IMG/VR virus record: IMGVR_UViG_3300027608_002862
Location: 1-64,000 of that record
DNA length: 64,000 nucleotides
Reading direction: 5' to 3' (one strand)
From: a virus
Below are positions 46,626 through 56,568 of the stretch, piece by piece (positions within the stretch are counted from its first letter, which is position 1; every line of letters begins with the position of its first letter). Under the pieces are notes generated by a model that did not search any database, had not been told where the DNA came from, and saw nothing but the letters and a program-made list of their open reading frames with translations. The translations under genes were made by a program, and so were the position numbers.

Positions 46626-47505
46626 CAGAGTTGATTATTTCTCTGAACGCACTAGGTGAAAAAGTTGGTAATAATTTTTTCAATTTTGTAATATCAGGTT
46701 TTCGTTTTTTAGCACTACCTAATAACCCAGGGATTGTAATCCATTTAATATGAGTTTTTCCTAACGACTGAGCAATAATATTAGCTGCTTCTAAGATAGT
46801 TAATTCCTCGTCACTGCCAACATTCACTACTTGTTTGCTACAGTTTGATATTTTAATCACTGCATCAACTGCATCTCTTACATAGCAAAAAGAACGAGTT
46901 TCGTCCGCACCAACAAGTTCAAAATTTTCCTTTTGAATTTTATCAATAATATCTTTAACAAAATGGCCAGTGCCAGAATGTTCGCTATACACATTAAAAA
47001 ATCTAATAACTAAAAAATCAATATTACTGTTAAACAAATAATTCTCTGCTATTACTTTAGGTAACATGTAACTCCAACGAGGGTTGTGAATGTTGCTAAC
47101 ATTTATGTCTGTAATTTCAGGTGTAGGAAAAACAGTAGTGCCTGCTACAACTTCACTGCTGCTTGCATAGATTAATTTGCAGGCAGGATTAGATTCTGCA
47201 AATCTAAACATGGATAGATCTAGTGTTACATTGTTTCTTAGCACATCGTTTGCTTGACTATAAAAATACGTTGTGCCATTTGTTGCGGCCATGTGATAGA
47301 TTATATCAAATTTATTAGACGATTGATCTAAATATTCAATTAGATTGGATCTTACATACGAACAATTTTTAGGCATATAATCACTAAAACGTTGATTGTT
47401 ATCCACAGCCGTGACATCATTATACGGACTAAGTTGATCGCAAAGTTCTCTTCCAATTAATCCACATGCACCTGTGATTAAGATTTTCTTACGGTTACTG
47501 GCCAT
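46615..47505 (-). CDS. NAD-dependent sugar epimerase/dehydratase
   Basis: 296 residues, extended SDR. TGACGLIGREL (NAD binding), DIIYHMAATNG, YASSSEV and catalytic YMLPK are in place. Acts on NDP-sugars. It overlaps the UDP-sugar dehydrogenase gene by 28 bases, so the two likely work in one sugar pathway at the end of a leftward operon. Confidence 0.9.
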   Translation of the reverse strand: MASNRKKILITGACGLIGRELCDQLSPYNDVTAVDNNQRFSDYMPKNCSYVRSNLIEYLDQSSNKFDIIYHMAATNGTTYFYSQANDVLRNNVTLDLSMFRFAESNPACKLIYASSSEVVAGTTVFPTPEITDINVSNIHNPRWSYMLPKVIAENYLFNSNIDFLVIRFFNVYSEHSGTGHFVKDIIDKIQKENFELVGADETRSFCYVRDAVDAVIKISNCSKQVVNVGSDEELTILEAANIIAQSLGKTHIKWITIPGLLGSAKKRKPDITKLKKLLPTFSPSAFREIINSVKD

Positions 47506-48218
47506 AGTTGATTGTCTTCTTTCATTGCTGTAAAATAAGTCTGCGGAATACCTAGCTGCTTAAAGGTATTGATTAAAAAATCTAGATCTTTTGGCAAACA
47601 TTTGCCTCCGAATGCTCGCAGGTTGTCATTTACTTCTAGATAGTGTTGATCGTGATTAACCTGTAAGTATGCATTTAGTACGTTATCGTAATTTGCACCT
47701 GCTGCCTTGCTTAGTTCATACATATGATTTGCAAATACAACCCTTGCCGCGGCCATATTGTTGCTTAACATCTTAATAACTTCTGCTTCTTCTAATGTAC
47801 AAAATATACATTCCTCTCCCCGTAACCAAATAGGGACTGCTTGGTTATCATTACCTACAATTATAGGACGATCGTAACAATCTTCTTCCCACATACGTTC
47901 ACGCAGGAATTCTGGCATATAGTAAATTTTATCATTGATTATTTGTGCAATAGATTTACAGGTTCCTACAGGAACAGTACTTCTAATAACAATACTGCAA
48001 CTAGGATTAACAGCCTTAAGACATTTGATATTATCGACTAGTACTTGTAGACTCAAATCGGTGTCAGTTGGTGTACAAAAAAACACATAATCACAAACAT
48101 ATAAATCTTCAATCGTTGTTCCAGTTAATAAATCGTGTATTACTACAGGACCATTTTTAAGTAAACCTTTGTGTGTGGCCTTTCCTACAATACCGTAGCC
48201 TGCAATTCCTAATTTCAT
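47478..48218 (-). CDS. UDP-glucose/GDP-mannose 6-dehydrogenase family protein
   Basis: 246 residues from the ATG at 48218 (ATGA overlap with the upstream gene). GIAGYGIVGKATHKGL binds NAD; the catalytic Cys is in FGGKCLPKD; EFLRERMWEED is the typical substrate loop. It is shorter than usual (about 390-450) because the C-terminal UDP-binding domain is missing, as in a compact phage form. Makes a uronic acid from an NDP-sugar. Confidence 0.88.
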   Translation of the reverse strand: MKLGIAGYGIVGKATHKGLLKNGPVVIHDLLTGTTIEDLYVCDYVFFCTPTDTDLSLQVLVDNIKCLKAVNPSCSIVIRSTVPVGTCKSIAQIINDKIYYMPEFLRERMWEEDCYDRPIIVGNDNQAVPIWLRGEECIFCTLEEAEVIKMLSNNMAAARVVFANHMYELSKAAGANYDNVLNAYLQVNHDQHYLEVNDNLRAFGGKCLPKDLDFLINTFKQLGIPQTYFTAMKEDNQLWPVTVRKS

Positions 48219-48700
48219 TTGAATGAACTCACTTGACATGAATAAAAAGGAACATTGCTGGCATTAACACCGTAGTGCGCTTCCTTGCTATCAAAGATCC
48301 AAACGTCGCCGGCCTTCCAATTTGTTATATTAAGTTTTTCAAATCCCGCATGATGCCCAAATGTCCAATCTTCTAAAAAGATTAGATATCTAAAGCACCT
48401 GTCTAAGTCTATGCTGTGTTGTTCTCGTAGGGTATAGAATGTATCTGAATGCGTGGGCAATATTAAATTTGGAAGTATGCAAGTCCAACTAACAGAACCT
48501 TCTGCAACATTTAACACTTTTTTAAATCCTTCAGCATTGACTAATTCGTCATTAAAGCTCTGCAATAGATAACCAGAATTATAAAACTTCCTATCCAAAT
48601 GCTCAAAATTTTTAGCAACAAAAGGAACTTGCCTCGCAAACTCGTGGATTTTTAAATCATCCTCCCAGAAGTTTGTTATGTTCCTTACATATTCAATCAT
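48215..48700 (-). CDS. 2OG-Fe(II) oxygenase-like protein
   Basis: 161 residues. THSDTFYTLREQ (HxD), YLIFLEDWTFGHHAG and GDVWIFDSKEAHYGVNAS (second His) fit aspartyl/asparaginyl-hydroxylase-type oxygenases. The 2OG anchor may be the final SCQVSSFK region, which is not typical. ATGA overlap downstream; it overlaps the DUF6356 gene upstream. Confidence 0.7.
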   Translation of the reverse strand: MIEYVRNITNFWEDDLKIHEFARQVPFVAKNFEHLDRKFYNSGYLLQSFNDELVNAEGFKKVLNVAEGSVSWTCILPNLILPTHSDTFYTLREQHSIDLDRCFRYLIFLEDWTFGHHAGFEKLNITNWKAGDVWIFDSKEAHYGVNASNVPFYSCQVSSFK

Positions 48701-48935
48701 TTTTCTTTTTGGCCTTTTCTATTAAATCTTGATATTCTGCATTTGGATGATCTGTTAGATGAGAATGATAAATGTCAATAACTGTCCTAGGTGCTGTGCT
48801 GTTAAACAAGGAAGGTAATACTCCGTGAATAATACTAGCCATACCAGCATAAATTAATCTTATTCCAGAAATCAACGCCCAGGATAGATGCTCTAGGTAT
48901 GTAACTTTGCTTGAATTGAGATGTTTATCAAACAT
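48693..48935 (-). CDS. DUF6356-like small protein
   Basis: 80 residues. TYLEHLSWALISGIRLIYAGMASIIHGVLPSLFNSTAP matches the DUF6356 pattern (EH...A...AG..C..HA..P..F). One amphipathic or membrane helix. Function unknown. Overlaps both neighbours. Confidence 0.75.
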   Translation of the reverse strand: MFDKHLNSSKVTYLEHLSWALISGIRLIYAGMASIIHGVLPSLFNSTAPRTVIDIYHSHLTDHPNAEYQDLIEKAKKKND

Positions 48936-50370
48936 AATTTCTAAAGTATTCTCTCAACAATTCGTTATCTATCTTAATACCTGTTAAGAATTTATGTTTA
49001 TTTAATACTGCAGTCTTTGCTATCTCTATCCGTTTGAAATTATTTTTAAAAAAGTTAGTGTACTCGTTAAGTATGTACGAATCTTTATTGTTCCAAAATG
49101 CCAGATATAGACAATTTTTAACAGTATCTGTGACTAGATATAAGTTGGTATTTTTATTGTTAAAATCATTGACAATTTTTATGTCCAATACTTCACCATT
49201 AATTTTAACTAGATCGCTTCTTCCTTTATGTCTATAAGACACTCCCTGTAGCTCAAAAAGATCGTTGGTTATTATTTCTGTATCATATACTGGCAGGGTA
49301 ACTCCTAGCAGCCCGCCTTGATAAATTTTGATTTTATAAAAATCATCTACGTGATCAAATATCGCAGAATCCTGATATATATTTGATTTATCAATGACCA
49401 CTGTAAAAATTGGTCCGCTAGTCTCATTAGAACCAAATATGCTGGTAATAGATCTAAATACTCCTTGAGCGATAGCCTGTTTTGGTTTATCTTGTATGTA
49501 TGATAAAGTTTGTACATTTAAGTTAGGCCATTGAATATTATTTTTTATGCTAACATCTATAAACTTATCTATCATAAACGGATAAGGGAATATAACAAAC
49601 TCTAGATCATTTTTAAATTCGTAGATATCGTTTATAAAATCTTCTATCGGAAGCATTTCATCTAGATCGTTGAATATGTGTCCAGTTACCTTGTCGCTGA
49701 TTAATGTTGGTAAAAGATATACTGCTAAACTACTTCCGTGATTTAGGTTTCTTACATGTAAACATTTTCCAGAAAACTTTTTTGAATTTCTTATAGAAAC
49801 TTTGTACAAGAATTCGTGTGTATGTTCTACTATTTTAGGTGTTCCCGTAGTACCGCTGCTGGTGCATCGCATCACTACGTTGGACGGGTTAGGGAAAATA
49901 TTCTTAGAAATTTTGAACTGTTCATCATCGACAGTAAAATCTATTTCTTTTATACTGTAGGTTCTATTTGAGCAATTTGAAAAAAATATAAACTTAGAAA
50001 ATGCTTTTGGCTTTTCTTCAATTTCTTTTTTTGAATAATCGTGCAAAAATATATCTATAGGTGATAGTATTTTTGTCTTTGGATCAAAATATGTAACATC
50101 TGAAAAATCATCATTTCTAGTGTAGTCCACTATCACTATCTTTAAAGACAATTCTGCCGCAGCGAAACACACTGCAAGATAATCAATATTAAGTGTCTGC
50201 ATTCCTATGAGAACAGATTCACCGGATTGTGCAGCACATTTATATTTCAATACATATTTCCAAAGATCGATTTTAGAAACTAGATCTTTTTTATCGTATT
50301 GATGTCCCATATGTAAAGGTAATCCTATAAAATTATCACTGATCATGTATCTAGAGATAATATTTTGCAT
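48928..50370 (-). CDS. AMP-forming ligase (ANL superfamily)
   Basis: 480 residues from the ATG at 50370 (TAATG coupling to the upstream gene). TSSGTTGTPKIVEHTH is the ATP-binding motif, FGSNETSGP the second block and GRSDLVKINGEVLD the hinge. It activates a carboxylic acid as an acyl-AMP. The C-terminal Lys domain looks short. No carrier protein is evident nearby. Could attach a small acid to an amine or thiol in this pathway. Confidence 0.85.
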   Translation of the reverse strand: MQNIISRYMISDNFIGLPLHMGHQYDKKDLVSKIDLWKYVLKYKCAAQSGESVLIGMQTLNIDYLAVCFAAAELSLKIVIVDYTRNDDFSDVTYFDPKTKILSPIDIFLHDYSKKEIEEKPKAFSKFIFFSNCSNRTYSIKEIDFTVDDEQFKISKNIFPNPSNVVMRCTSSGTTGTPKIVEHTHEFLYKVSIRNSKKFSGKCLHVRNLNHGSSLAVYLLPTLISDKVTGHIFNDLDEMLPIEDFINDIYEFKNDLEFVIFPYPFMIDKFIDVSIKNNIQWPNLNVQTLSYIQDKPKQAIAQGVFRSITSIFGSNETSGPIFTVVIDKSNIYQDSAIFDHVDDFYKIKIYQGGLLGVTLPVYDTEIITNDLFELQGVSYRHKGRSDLVKINGEVLDIKIVNDFNNKNTNLYLVTDTVKNCLYLAFWNNKDSYILNEYTNFFKNNFKRIEIAKTAVLNKHKFLTGIKIDNELLREYFRNYV

Positions 50371-51425
50371 TAAAAATAATCCTCGAGGTTGCCTTGTCTT
50401 ACTAGATCTAACGTAGCACAATGATAACCTCCACTGAGGGTTTGTGCATGTCTCATGCGTGTTGGAATGACTGTGAACTTGTGTTGCTCTAATACCTTTA
50501 TTAAATTAGTTTGATCTTTTCCTACTATTACCGTATTCTGATCGATACTTAGAATGTTCATTCCAATGTAAGGACTACACGGACTAATACTTCCCGGGCC
50601 AGATTGTGTAACAGGATTAACATTAACGTCTTTAAAATAAATCTTATCCCACTTCTCAAATAATTTAGGACAATTCTCCGGTGTTACTCGTGCGCTGTTT
50701 AACAATACCAAACCAGGACGAAGAGGAATAATGGTGCTGTCAAAGTGTGCGAAACTATAGATATGTTCTGCTGCGTGTAATCGATAACCTCTGGACTCTA
50801 AAGTATTTTTTAACCACTGGAATCCTAACCAATTACCTGTATTAGATATTTGAAATAAAATGTCGCGTCCTAATCTTATACAATTAGGGGCATCGAATAT
50901 AGGTTCAAGATTATTAAGACTGGGTTTTCTAAGATCGGTGAATTGATAAGACTCGTCTAACAGTCTAGGCCTAGGTGCAGAGATCCATTCGGTCCCATCT
51001 GTTATAGCCTCTATCATCACATCATGATAAGCCGTTGTTTCAAACTGTCTGCTTCTGCATGGACTAGGAGTTTCAATCATTAGGTTATCTAACGGCAACA
51101 ACAGGTCTCGGGGACACCAAGTGTACCACCCGGTAGTGGTCCAATCCGGAGTACTAAAAGTTTTGCTGTGATCGATAGGCAAAGGACGATGTACTTTAAC
51201 TCCAGCAAGTGTTAACACATTGCATAATTCATTTGCATCTTCGTTGGCTTCTTCGATTAACCATTTTGGGTAAGGCCCTTCTAACGGCTTAATTTTTTCT
51301 ATGTCATAGTTTGTATAACTCATGCTCATAGTACTACGATCTACGGTTGGAATACGGGCGTTGTCTGCTCTGCCAACAATTATTTCCTTTAAAGGATCCC
51401 AATCATTATTTGATATTATTTTCAA
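50370..51425 (-). CDS. Amidinotransferase (glycine/scyllo-inosamine type)
   Basis: 351 residues. Catalytic Cys in SGGYHCATLDLVR, Asp/His in FAHFDSTIIPL, GRD in CIRLGRDILF, and the start NDWDPLKEIIVGRADNARIP are all typical. It moves the amidino group of arginine to an amine. Overlaps both neighbours. With the PLP enzyme upstream it could guanidinylate an amino sugar or amino acid. Confidence 0.92.
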   Translation of the reverse strand: MKIISNNDWDPLKEIIVGRADNARIPTVDRSTMSMSYTNYDIEKIKPLEGPYPKWLIEEANEDANELCNVLTLAGVKVHRPLPIDHSKTFSTPDWTTTGWYTWCPRDLLLPLDNLMIETPSPCRSRQFETTAYHDVMIEAITDGTEWISAPRPRLLDESYQFTDLRKPSLNNLEPIFDAPNCIRLGRDILFQISNTGNWLGFQWLKNTLESRGYRLHAAEHIYSFAHFDSTIIPLRPGLVLLNSARVTPENCPKLFEKWDKIYFKDVNVNPVTQSGPGSISPCSPYIGMNILSIDQNTVIVGKDQTNLIKVLEQHKFTVIPTRMRHAQTLSGGYHCATLDLVRQGNLEDYF

Positions 51426-52053
51426 AATACTTTCTTTGTATTTTAATACTTAAAACAATCCAGTCACCGCCTGAGAAATTTTCAGCTCCGTGGGGGTAAT
51501 GTGAATCAAATCCGAATATACTATTCGGTTGTTGTCTAAATTTTTTATCTTCTATAATCAACGATATGTCATCGGATATAGGAGCATCTGCATTTAACAG
51601 CAATTGATAATAGTAGCTGTCGTCTTCAAACTTTTCATAACCGTCTACGTGATGCTGAACTACTGTGTTATCACTGATGAAAGATAGTGTTGCCATCCTT
51701 ATTCCAGGTAGCTTATTAATTAATTGTTTTTCTTTAAAAAAAATACTATCAATTATTTTATTGTCATGCGTTTCTTTCCAGCTGTCGTCGGCCAACATAA
51801 TTACTAACCAGCTAGAGCCATTCTTTGATTCGTTTACACGACCATAATTTATAGAAAAATTAGTTTCGTATTTTTGTGTATCGTTGTCTGTAGATAGCAC
51901 CCACCATACGTCTTCGGTGGTATCTTCTTTGGGAAGTTCTAACAATCTTGACAGTACATTTCTCCAAGGATTAGAATTTACAGTAGCAGTAAGACTGGCT
52001 AACAGTTCTTCTAACAAAGTATAGTACTGATAATTATTGTGTTCGACTAGCAT
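51406..52053 (-). CDS. 2OG-Fe(II) oxygenase-like protein
   Basis: 215 residues. HHVDGYEKF (HxD), YYYQLLLNADAP and SIFGFDSHYPHGAENFSGGDWIVLSI (second His) fit the fold; the usual Arg is not obvious. Overlaps the amidinotransferase by 20 bases. Substrate unknown. Confidence 0.65.
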   Translation of the reverse strand: MLVEHNNYQYYTLLEELLASLTATVNSNPWRNVLSRLLELPKEDTTEDVWWVLSTDNDTQKYETNFSINYGRVNESKNGSSWLVIMLADDSWKETHDNKIIDSIFFKEKQLINKLPGIRMATLSFISDNTVVQHHVDGYEKFEDDSYYYQLLLNADAPISDDISLIIEDKKFRQQPNSIFGFDSHYPHGAENFSGGDWIVLSIKIQRKYFENNIK

Positions 52054-53071
52054 ATGCCCTCACTAGATGATGGAATCCTTTTTGATTGAACCATTTATCA
52101 ATCTCGTGTTGTTCTATATGAAATTTGTTTTTTATATAATCCAACGTTTTTAAATTCTTGTTTGCTAATTTGTAAAACAGATTGTAATTATGCTCGATAT
52201 CTGCTTCAATATCTAGTTGGTATGCTTGATAGTTTGCTAGAAAATGTTTTGTATTTTTTACAATAGCATCTAACCTGTCTTGTTCGTTTGGCAAATAAGC
52301 ATAATCTTTTATTAGCATATATTCTTCAAAAGTTTTAAATCCTAATTCCTTAATGTATTTAAACATCTCCGGAGTAGAAGCATGTAAAAATGGATGGCGT
52401 TGGACAAATACTCTGTAGGTCTTTTCTGTAAGATATCTAGAAGTTAAGTCACTGCTGCTTACACCTTCTGAAATTATGCTTAATGCGGTATTCTTATAAA
52501 CTGCCGGTTCGATCCATCCTATATTTTTCGTCCATTCATTCTGAGAAGGATTGGTTCCGTAATGCTTAGATGCGGAATAAACATCGTCTATAGACTGCTC
52601 GACTATCTTATCATACCCATCTACATTATTTTTACACCATTGTTTTTGTTCTTCGGTCCAGGGTTTAAAAAATGTATATACTGAATCGTTTAATAAATCG
52701 CTTTTTTTAAATTTATTCAGGAGACCTGCTCTGTTGTGCCTGTTAGGAACTCCTCCTAGAAATAAAAATTTATTAGAATTTTTATTCCAGATGTATGTTT
52801 CTTTATTTTTATATCCCAAGAAAACAGTATGCATCATAAAATCAAAATGAATTATATTATTGTATTGATGTTGATCGTTAACTATGCCTGCCACCACATG
52901 CAGATCGATACTTTTGTCTAGTAGATCTATGTTACAGTTGTTGTTAAAAAGAAATCCATCTAATAATAGCAACCCTAAAATCTGTTTGCTATCACCTATC
53001 TCTTGCTTTAATAAATCTTCAACTGTGTCTTGTGATATAGCAAATGTTTCTAAATTAACAATCTTATACAT
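52034..53071 (-). CDS. Possible glycosyltransferase
   Basis: 345 residues. The C-terminal half has SRYLTEKTYRVFVQRHPFLHAST followed by YIKELGFKTFEEY, a pattern seen in putative viral glycosyltransferases of the GT10/exostosin-like kind. The N-terminal half is unrecognised. Overlaps neighbours on both sides. Weak family call. Confidence 0.5.
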   Translation of the reverse strand: MYKIVNLETFAISQDTVEDLLKQEIGDSKQILGLLLLDGFLFNNNCNIDLLDKSIDLHVVAGIVNDQHQYNNIIHFDFMMHTVFLGYKNKETYIWNKNSNKFLFLGGVPNRHNRAGLLNKFKKSDLLNDSVYTFFKPWTEEQKQWCKNNVDGYDKIVEQSIDDVYSASKHYGTNPSQNEWTKNIGWIEPAVYKNTALSIISEGVSSSDLTSRYLTEKTYRVFVQRHPFLHASTPEMFKYIKELGFKTFEEYMLIKDYAYLPNEQDRLDAIVKNTKHFLANYQAYQLDIEADIEHNYNLFYKLANKNLKTLDYIKNKFHIEQHEIDKWFNQKGFHHLVRAYASRTQ

Positions 53072-53921
53072 AGTGCTTGTATAATCCCAGACGATTTGTT
53101 GAACCGCCTCTGTTGTATTCTGGATAACGATTGTGTTCGTCTATACCAAACAACACAGTATTACTAGATTTAATACCAAGAGTCTTACAAAGTTCTATTT
53201 GACGTTTCTTATAACGCTGAACAATAAAATCTGGAGAAAATCTTTCGATCATTTTATATCCTAATCCTGCTCCCACTCTATTGGTGTAATCGATCTTGTG
53301 CATCATTAACAAAGAATCGTCATTGTCCTCTCTAGTCAATCTCATACCAACACGAGCATATGCTAAAGGAAATGCTTTTGATAGACTAAACGTAATATCT
53401 GTAATGCAGTCAAAATTAAAATTAAAATCTATGTTAGAACATACACCAAAATACACACAGTCAACTAATACAGGAATTTCAAGTTCTGTACAGATACGCA
53501 AAGTTTCTCCCATTTTGGAATGTTCGTTCCCTGTGTCGCTAAATGGTAGGCTGATAATCACTGCATCGTTAGTTTCTAATGGAGCATCTTCTATAAATTG
53601 CCAATTCGGCCAGCTGCTCCTCCAGGTCACTTGATGATAGATATATTCTCCTTTGAAGCAGCGAAATCGTCGTTTATTATTTTTGATATAGAACTTATCA
53701 AATGCTTCTGTAGTTCCGTTAGAAAATACAGCGTATGGAAAGTGTTCTATTCCTGTAATAGTGTTTAGTTCAGTGGATTTTATCCACTCTGAGTATCTTT
53801 TACAAAATGTCTCGGCATCTACATTCATAGCCTGAGGTAGGATGTCCAAAGTTTCCGGATCCATAATAGCAAATGATCCGCCATAGGGTAGCGATCTTTT
53901 ATCGTTAGGTGGTACAGTCAT
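53064..53921 (-). CDS. PLP-dependent aminotransferase-like protein
   Basis: 285 residues, shorter than fold-type I enzymes (about 370). FSNGTTEAFDKF (cofactor phosphate), PVLVDCVYFG (Asp under the pyridine ring) and TFSLSKAFPLAYARVGMRL (Schiff-base Lys) are visible; the small C-terminal domain is mostly missing. It would transaminate a keto-sugar or keto-acid. First gene of the leftward block; ATAAGTAGTTAT lies directly before its ATG. Confidence 0.75.
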   Translation of the reverse strand: MTVPPNDKRSLPYGGSFAIMDPETLDILPQAMNVDAETFCKRYSEWIKSTELNTITGIEHFPYAVFSNGTTEAFDKFYIKNNKRRFRCFKGEYIYHQVTWRSSWPNWQFIEDAPLETNDAVIISLPFSDTGNEHSKMGETLRICTELEIPVLVDCVYFGVCSNIDFNFNFDCITDITFSLSKAFPLAYARVGMRLTREDNDDSLLMMHKIDYTNRVGAGLGYKMIERFSPDFIVQRYKKRQIELCKTLGIKSSNTVLFGIDEHNRYPEYNRGGSTNRLGLYKHYV

Positions 53922-53960
53922 ATAACTACTTATTCTTTAAATACGCAGATAACTACTTAT
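53922..53960. promoter_or_regulatory. Divergent control region with repeated 12-bp element
   Basis: ATAACTACTTAT occurs at 53922-53933 and again at 53949-53960. The first copy, read on the reverse strand, abuts the leftward gene's ATG; the second abuts the rightward gene's ATG. TTAAATACG lies between. The same element (ATAAGTAGCTAT) precedes the ATG at 59459. Confidence 0.7.
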
Positions 53961-54716
53961 ATGAATATCCAGACAGCATTTGATTTTTATTTGAAGAACA
54001 AAGATATAATTTGGAAGACTCCACAAATACCAGAAGACCTTCTCGGCAATCTGCAGATTGCCCGATGGATTTTAAACTATTCCAAGATAGGATGGTTAGA
54101 ACTTGATATGGACATTGATGTCGAAAACTGGCAAAGAGAATCAGACAAATCTACATTTCGCTTAGTACCACATAGAGAAACAGACAGCAAGGGATGGAAC
54201 AGTTGTTGTATACACGGTATTGATGTTGATAAAACAGGAGCCTGGACGAACTATGGCTATACTGATGAATCTCAAGTTCCTTATAATTGGACATCTTTAT
54301 CGGAACAGACTCCTTCTATAAAATCTTTTTGGAAAGATTTCCCTTACGAGTCTTATCGCAGAATAAGATTTATGCAGGTAGAATCTAACGGATATATTAA
54401 TCCTCATAGCGATGCACCTGGAAAACTGCCGGGAGAAAATGATCTTGATATGTTAGATTTCGGAGTACCAATTAATGTAGCTATTCATCATCCAGATAAT
54501 TGTTATCTATCAGTTCAAGGGTATGGAGTTGTTCCTTTTAAAGAAGGTCGAGCATTTATTGTTAACATAAGGAACTATCATAGTGTTATCAATCTTTCTC
54601 ACATTCCTAGAGTACACTTAATATCGCACGGTATTCCTGGTATTAAAAAAGAAGCATTTGCAGAGTTGGTTGTTCGAAGTTATATAAAACAGTATGATAA
54701 ACATTCTAGAATTTAA
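53961..54716 (+). CDS. Aspartyl/asparaginyl beta-hydroxylase-like 2OG oxygenase
   Basis: 251 residues. NPHSDAPGK gives HxD, VAIHHPDNCYL the strand, and RNYHSVINLSHIPRVHLISHG the second His and Arg, a complete set for the Asp/Asn hydroxylase family. No leader between promoter-like element and ATG. Its 3' end overlaps the next gene by 23 bases. Confidence 0.85.
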   Translation: MNIQTAFDFYLKNKDIIWKTPQIPEDLLGNLQIARWILNYSKIGWLELDMDIDVENWQRESDKSTFRLVPHRETDSKGWNSCCIHGIDVDKTGAWTNYGYTDESQVPYNWTSLSEQTPSIKSFWKDFPYESYRRIRFMQVESNGYINPHSDAPGKLPGENDLDMLDFGVPINVAIHHPDNCYLSVQGYGVVPFKEGRAFIVNIRNYHSVINLSHIPRVHLISHGIPGIKKEAFAELVVRSYIKQYDKHSRI

Positions 54717-55821
54717 TCCCGGATGGGATAGAAACATAGCTGTATGTTTTGTTGATAACACAAGACAGTATCAGCCCGAGATCCGCCAATTAATAAAAAA
54801 TCAAGCAGACGGAGTTTTATCTAATCTATACAAAAAAGGTTATACTGTTTTTCAATGGGTAGATGAGGACGCACTGATTAATCATGTATCTACATTAGAA
54901 TATGACTTTGCATTAGTAGTAAGCACTGGTACAGAATTTATCAACGGAACAGCATTCTTTGATGCATTATCAAATCTGATTACAAAAGATTTTTTTATAG
55001 CAGGACATATATTAGATCGAAGTGATGCGTATTATGAATTGCATCACCAATGTTATGTTATTAACTTAAAGCATTATAAACAACTAGGTAATCCAAAAAT
55101 AGGAAAACAGCAACTAGGAGCAAAACACAAGCAGTGGATGCCCTGGCGTAGCCGTGAAAATTGGCACGACGACTTTACTCCTAAATGGGTCAGCGTAGGG
55201 GATGATACTAAACAATATAATCACCAATGCCACGGTTGGAATATACTTAGCAAAGGTTTCGAAGAAGGTTATACTATGTTAGTGTTTGACGAAGAACTTA
55301 GGAATAATAAAAAACATTTCTATCCCGAGAGTCCTGATGATTTTTACAAGCAATTAAGTTGGGCATACCATCGACTAAACTATTGCCACGATACATACGT
55401 TCATACAGCTAACACCGAAACTGTAGATCTTCCTGTAAAGAAATATGATCAGATTGTTACTCCTGCTAGTGGAGTGTGGTTTGCTGAATATCTATCCGAT
55501 AATGGAACAGTAATTATGTATGATTACAACAAATCGTCTTTAGATTATTGGCAGAAGCAATATCCTGATTACAAATTTGTAAAGTGTGATCTTCTAGGCA
55601 ACGATAATTTGTTAGATTATGTGGACACAAGCATAGGTAATACACTAATAAATCTTTCAAACATATTTAATTACGAAGGAACAACATTTTTTTACAGCCT
55701 TGAATATCGTAAATTTAAAGAAGAAAAATTATTAAAGGCCATTAATGATAAATTTGATGCAGAAATTTACTTTAGTTTAAAAGCAAGTTTGTTCGATACT
55801 ATACCAACATGGCATTTATGA
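54694..55821 (+). CDS. Protein of unknown function, possibly two domains
   Basis: 375 residues. The first half (RNIAVCFVDNTRQY, DFALVVSTGTEFINGTAFFDAL) reads like a nucleotide-sugar or glycan enzyme; the C-terminal third (GTVIMYDYNKSSLDYWQKQYP, FVKCDLLG) recalls a Rossmann-type methyltransferase. No firm motif. It ends 6 bases inside the converging gene. Confidence 0.55.
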   Translation: MINILEFNPGWDRNIAVCFVDNTRQYQPEIRQLIKNQADGVLSNLYKKGYTVFQWVDEDALINHVSTLEYDFALVVSTGTEFINGTAFFDALSNLITKDFFIAGHILDRSDAYYELHHQCYVINLKHYKQLGNPKIGKQQLGAKHKQWMPWRSRENWHDDFTPKWVSVGDDTKQYNHQCHGWNILSKGFEEGYTMLVFDEELRNNKKHFYPESPDDFYKQLSWAYHRLNYCHDTYVHTANTETVDLPVKKYDQIVTPASGVWFAEYLSDNGTVIMYDYNKSSLDYWQKQYPDYKFVKCDLLGNDNLLDYVDTSIGNTLINLSNIFNYEGTTFFYSLEYRKFKEEKLLKAINDKFDAEIYFSLKASLFDTIPTWHL

Positions 55822-56568
55822 AATTTTGTATAGTCGATTTTGTTCTACAATATCGTCTTTGGTTAGTAATTTTCCATTGTGATGCTCATTGATGGCTTCT
55901 ATAATAAAATCTGCAAGTAATGTATTATTCAGATTACCATATAAATGATTAGGCACCGGACCTTCATCTAATACATCCCCAGAGAGATTACCAAAACATT
56001 TTAAACTAGGTCTTAGTTCAACTCCAGTCTTCCATCTGTAAATATAATCAAGATTATCCGGAATATAGATATTATTAGAATCAGTATTTCTCGGAATACC
56101 AAAACTCCACAAGTGAATAATTTTAGTCTTATCTTGTATAGGAGCAAGCACTTCTCGATCAAAAAAATAAAATGCTGACAATGCTTCGTGTAATGCCTTT
56201 TCGTCATCATACAAATGTGTAAAATATTTCTGTGCTGCAAGGTATGTATTGTGATTTAATATATGGCCAGGATGATCCATGTAATTAATTTTTTCCATTA
56301 CCCATGAACCTAAATTTCTAGTACTCGGGTTATATATACGAGAAGGATCAGTCCAACAAAATATGCATATATCTGGTAAATTGTTTAAGGCAGGTGGAAA
56401 CTGTTTCAGCATCAAGTCCCAATAACTACTACCTCCCACCCCTAGGTTTATAACTTCTGCATTATAATGATTCTTGACAAGTTTGATATATGTTTGATAT
56501 TTGTGATATTGGCAGTGTAACGAATCTATTTTCACGCAATAACTATCACCATAAAACCCTATTTTCAT
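55816..56568 (-). CDS. SGNH-hydrolase-like protein
   Basis: 250 residues. GFYGDSYCVK with Ser in block I, INLGVGGSSYWD for the oxyanion Gly and WTDPSR in place of GxND fit the SGNH fold; the final Asp-His pair is not clear. Possible esterase or O-acetyl transfer enzyme acting on a glycan. ATGA overlap with the upstream gene. Confidence 0.65.
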   Translation of the reverse strand: MKIGFYGDSYCVKIDSLHCQYHKYQTYIKLVKNHYNAEVINLGVGGSSYWDLMLKQFPPALNNLPDICIFCWTDPSRIYNPSTRNLGSWVMEKINYMDHPGHILNHNTYLAAQKYFTHLYDDEKALHEALSAFYFFDREVLAPIQDKTKIIHLWSFGIPRNTDSNNIYIPDNLDYIYRWKTGVELRPSLKCFGNLSGDVLDEGPVPNHLYGNLNNTLLADFIIEAINEHHNGKLLTKDDIVEQNRLYKIS

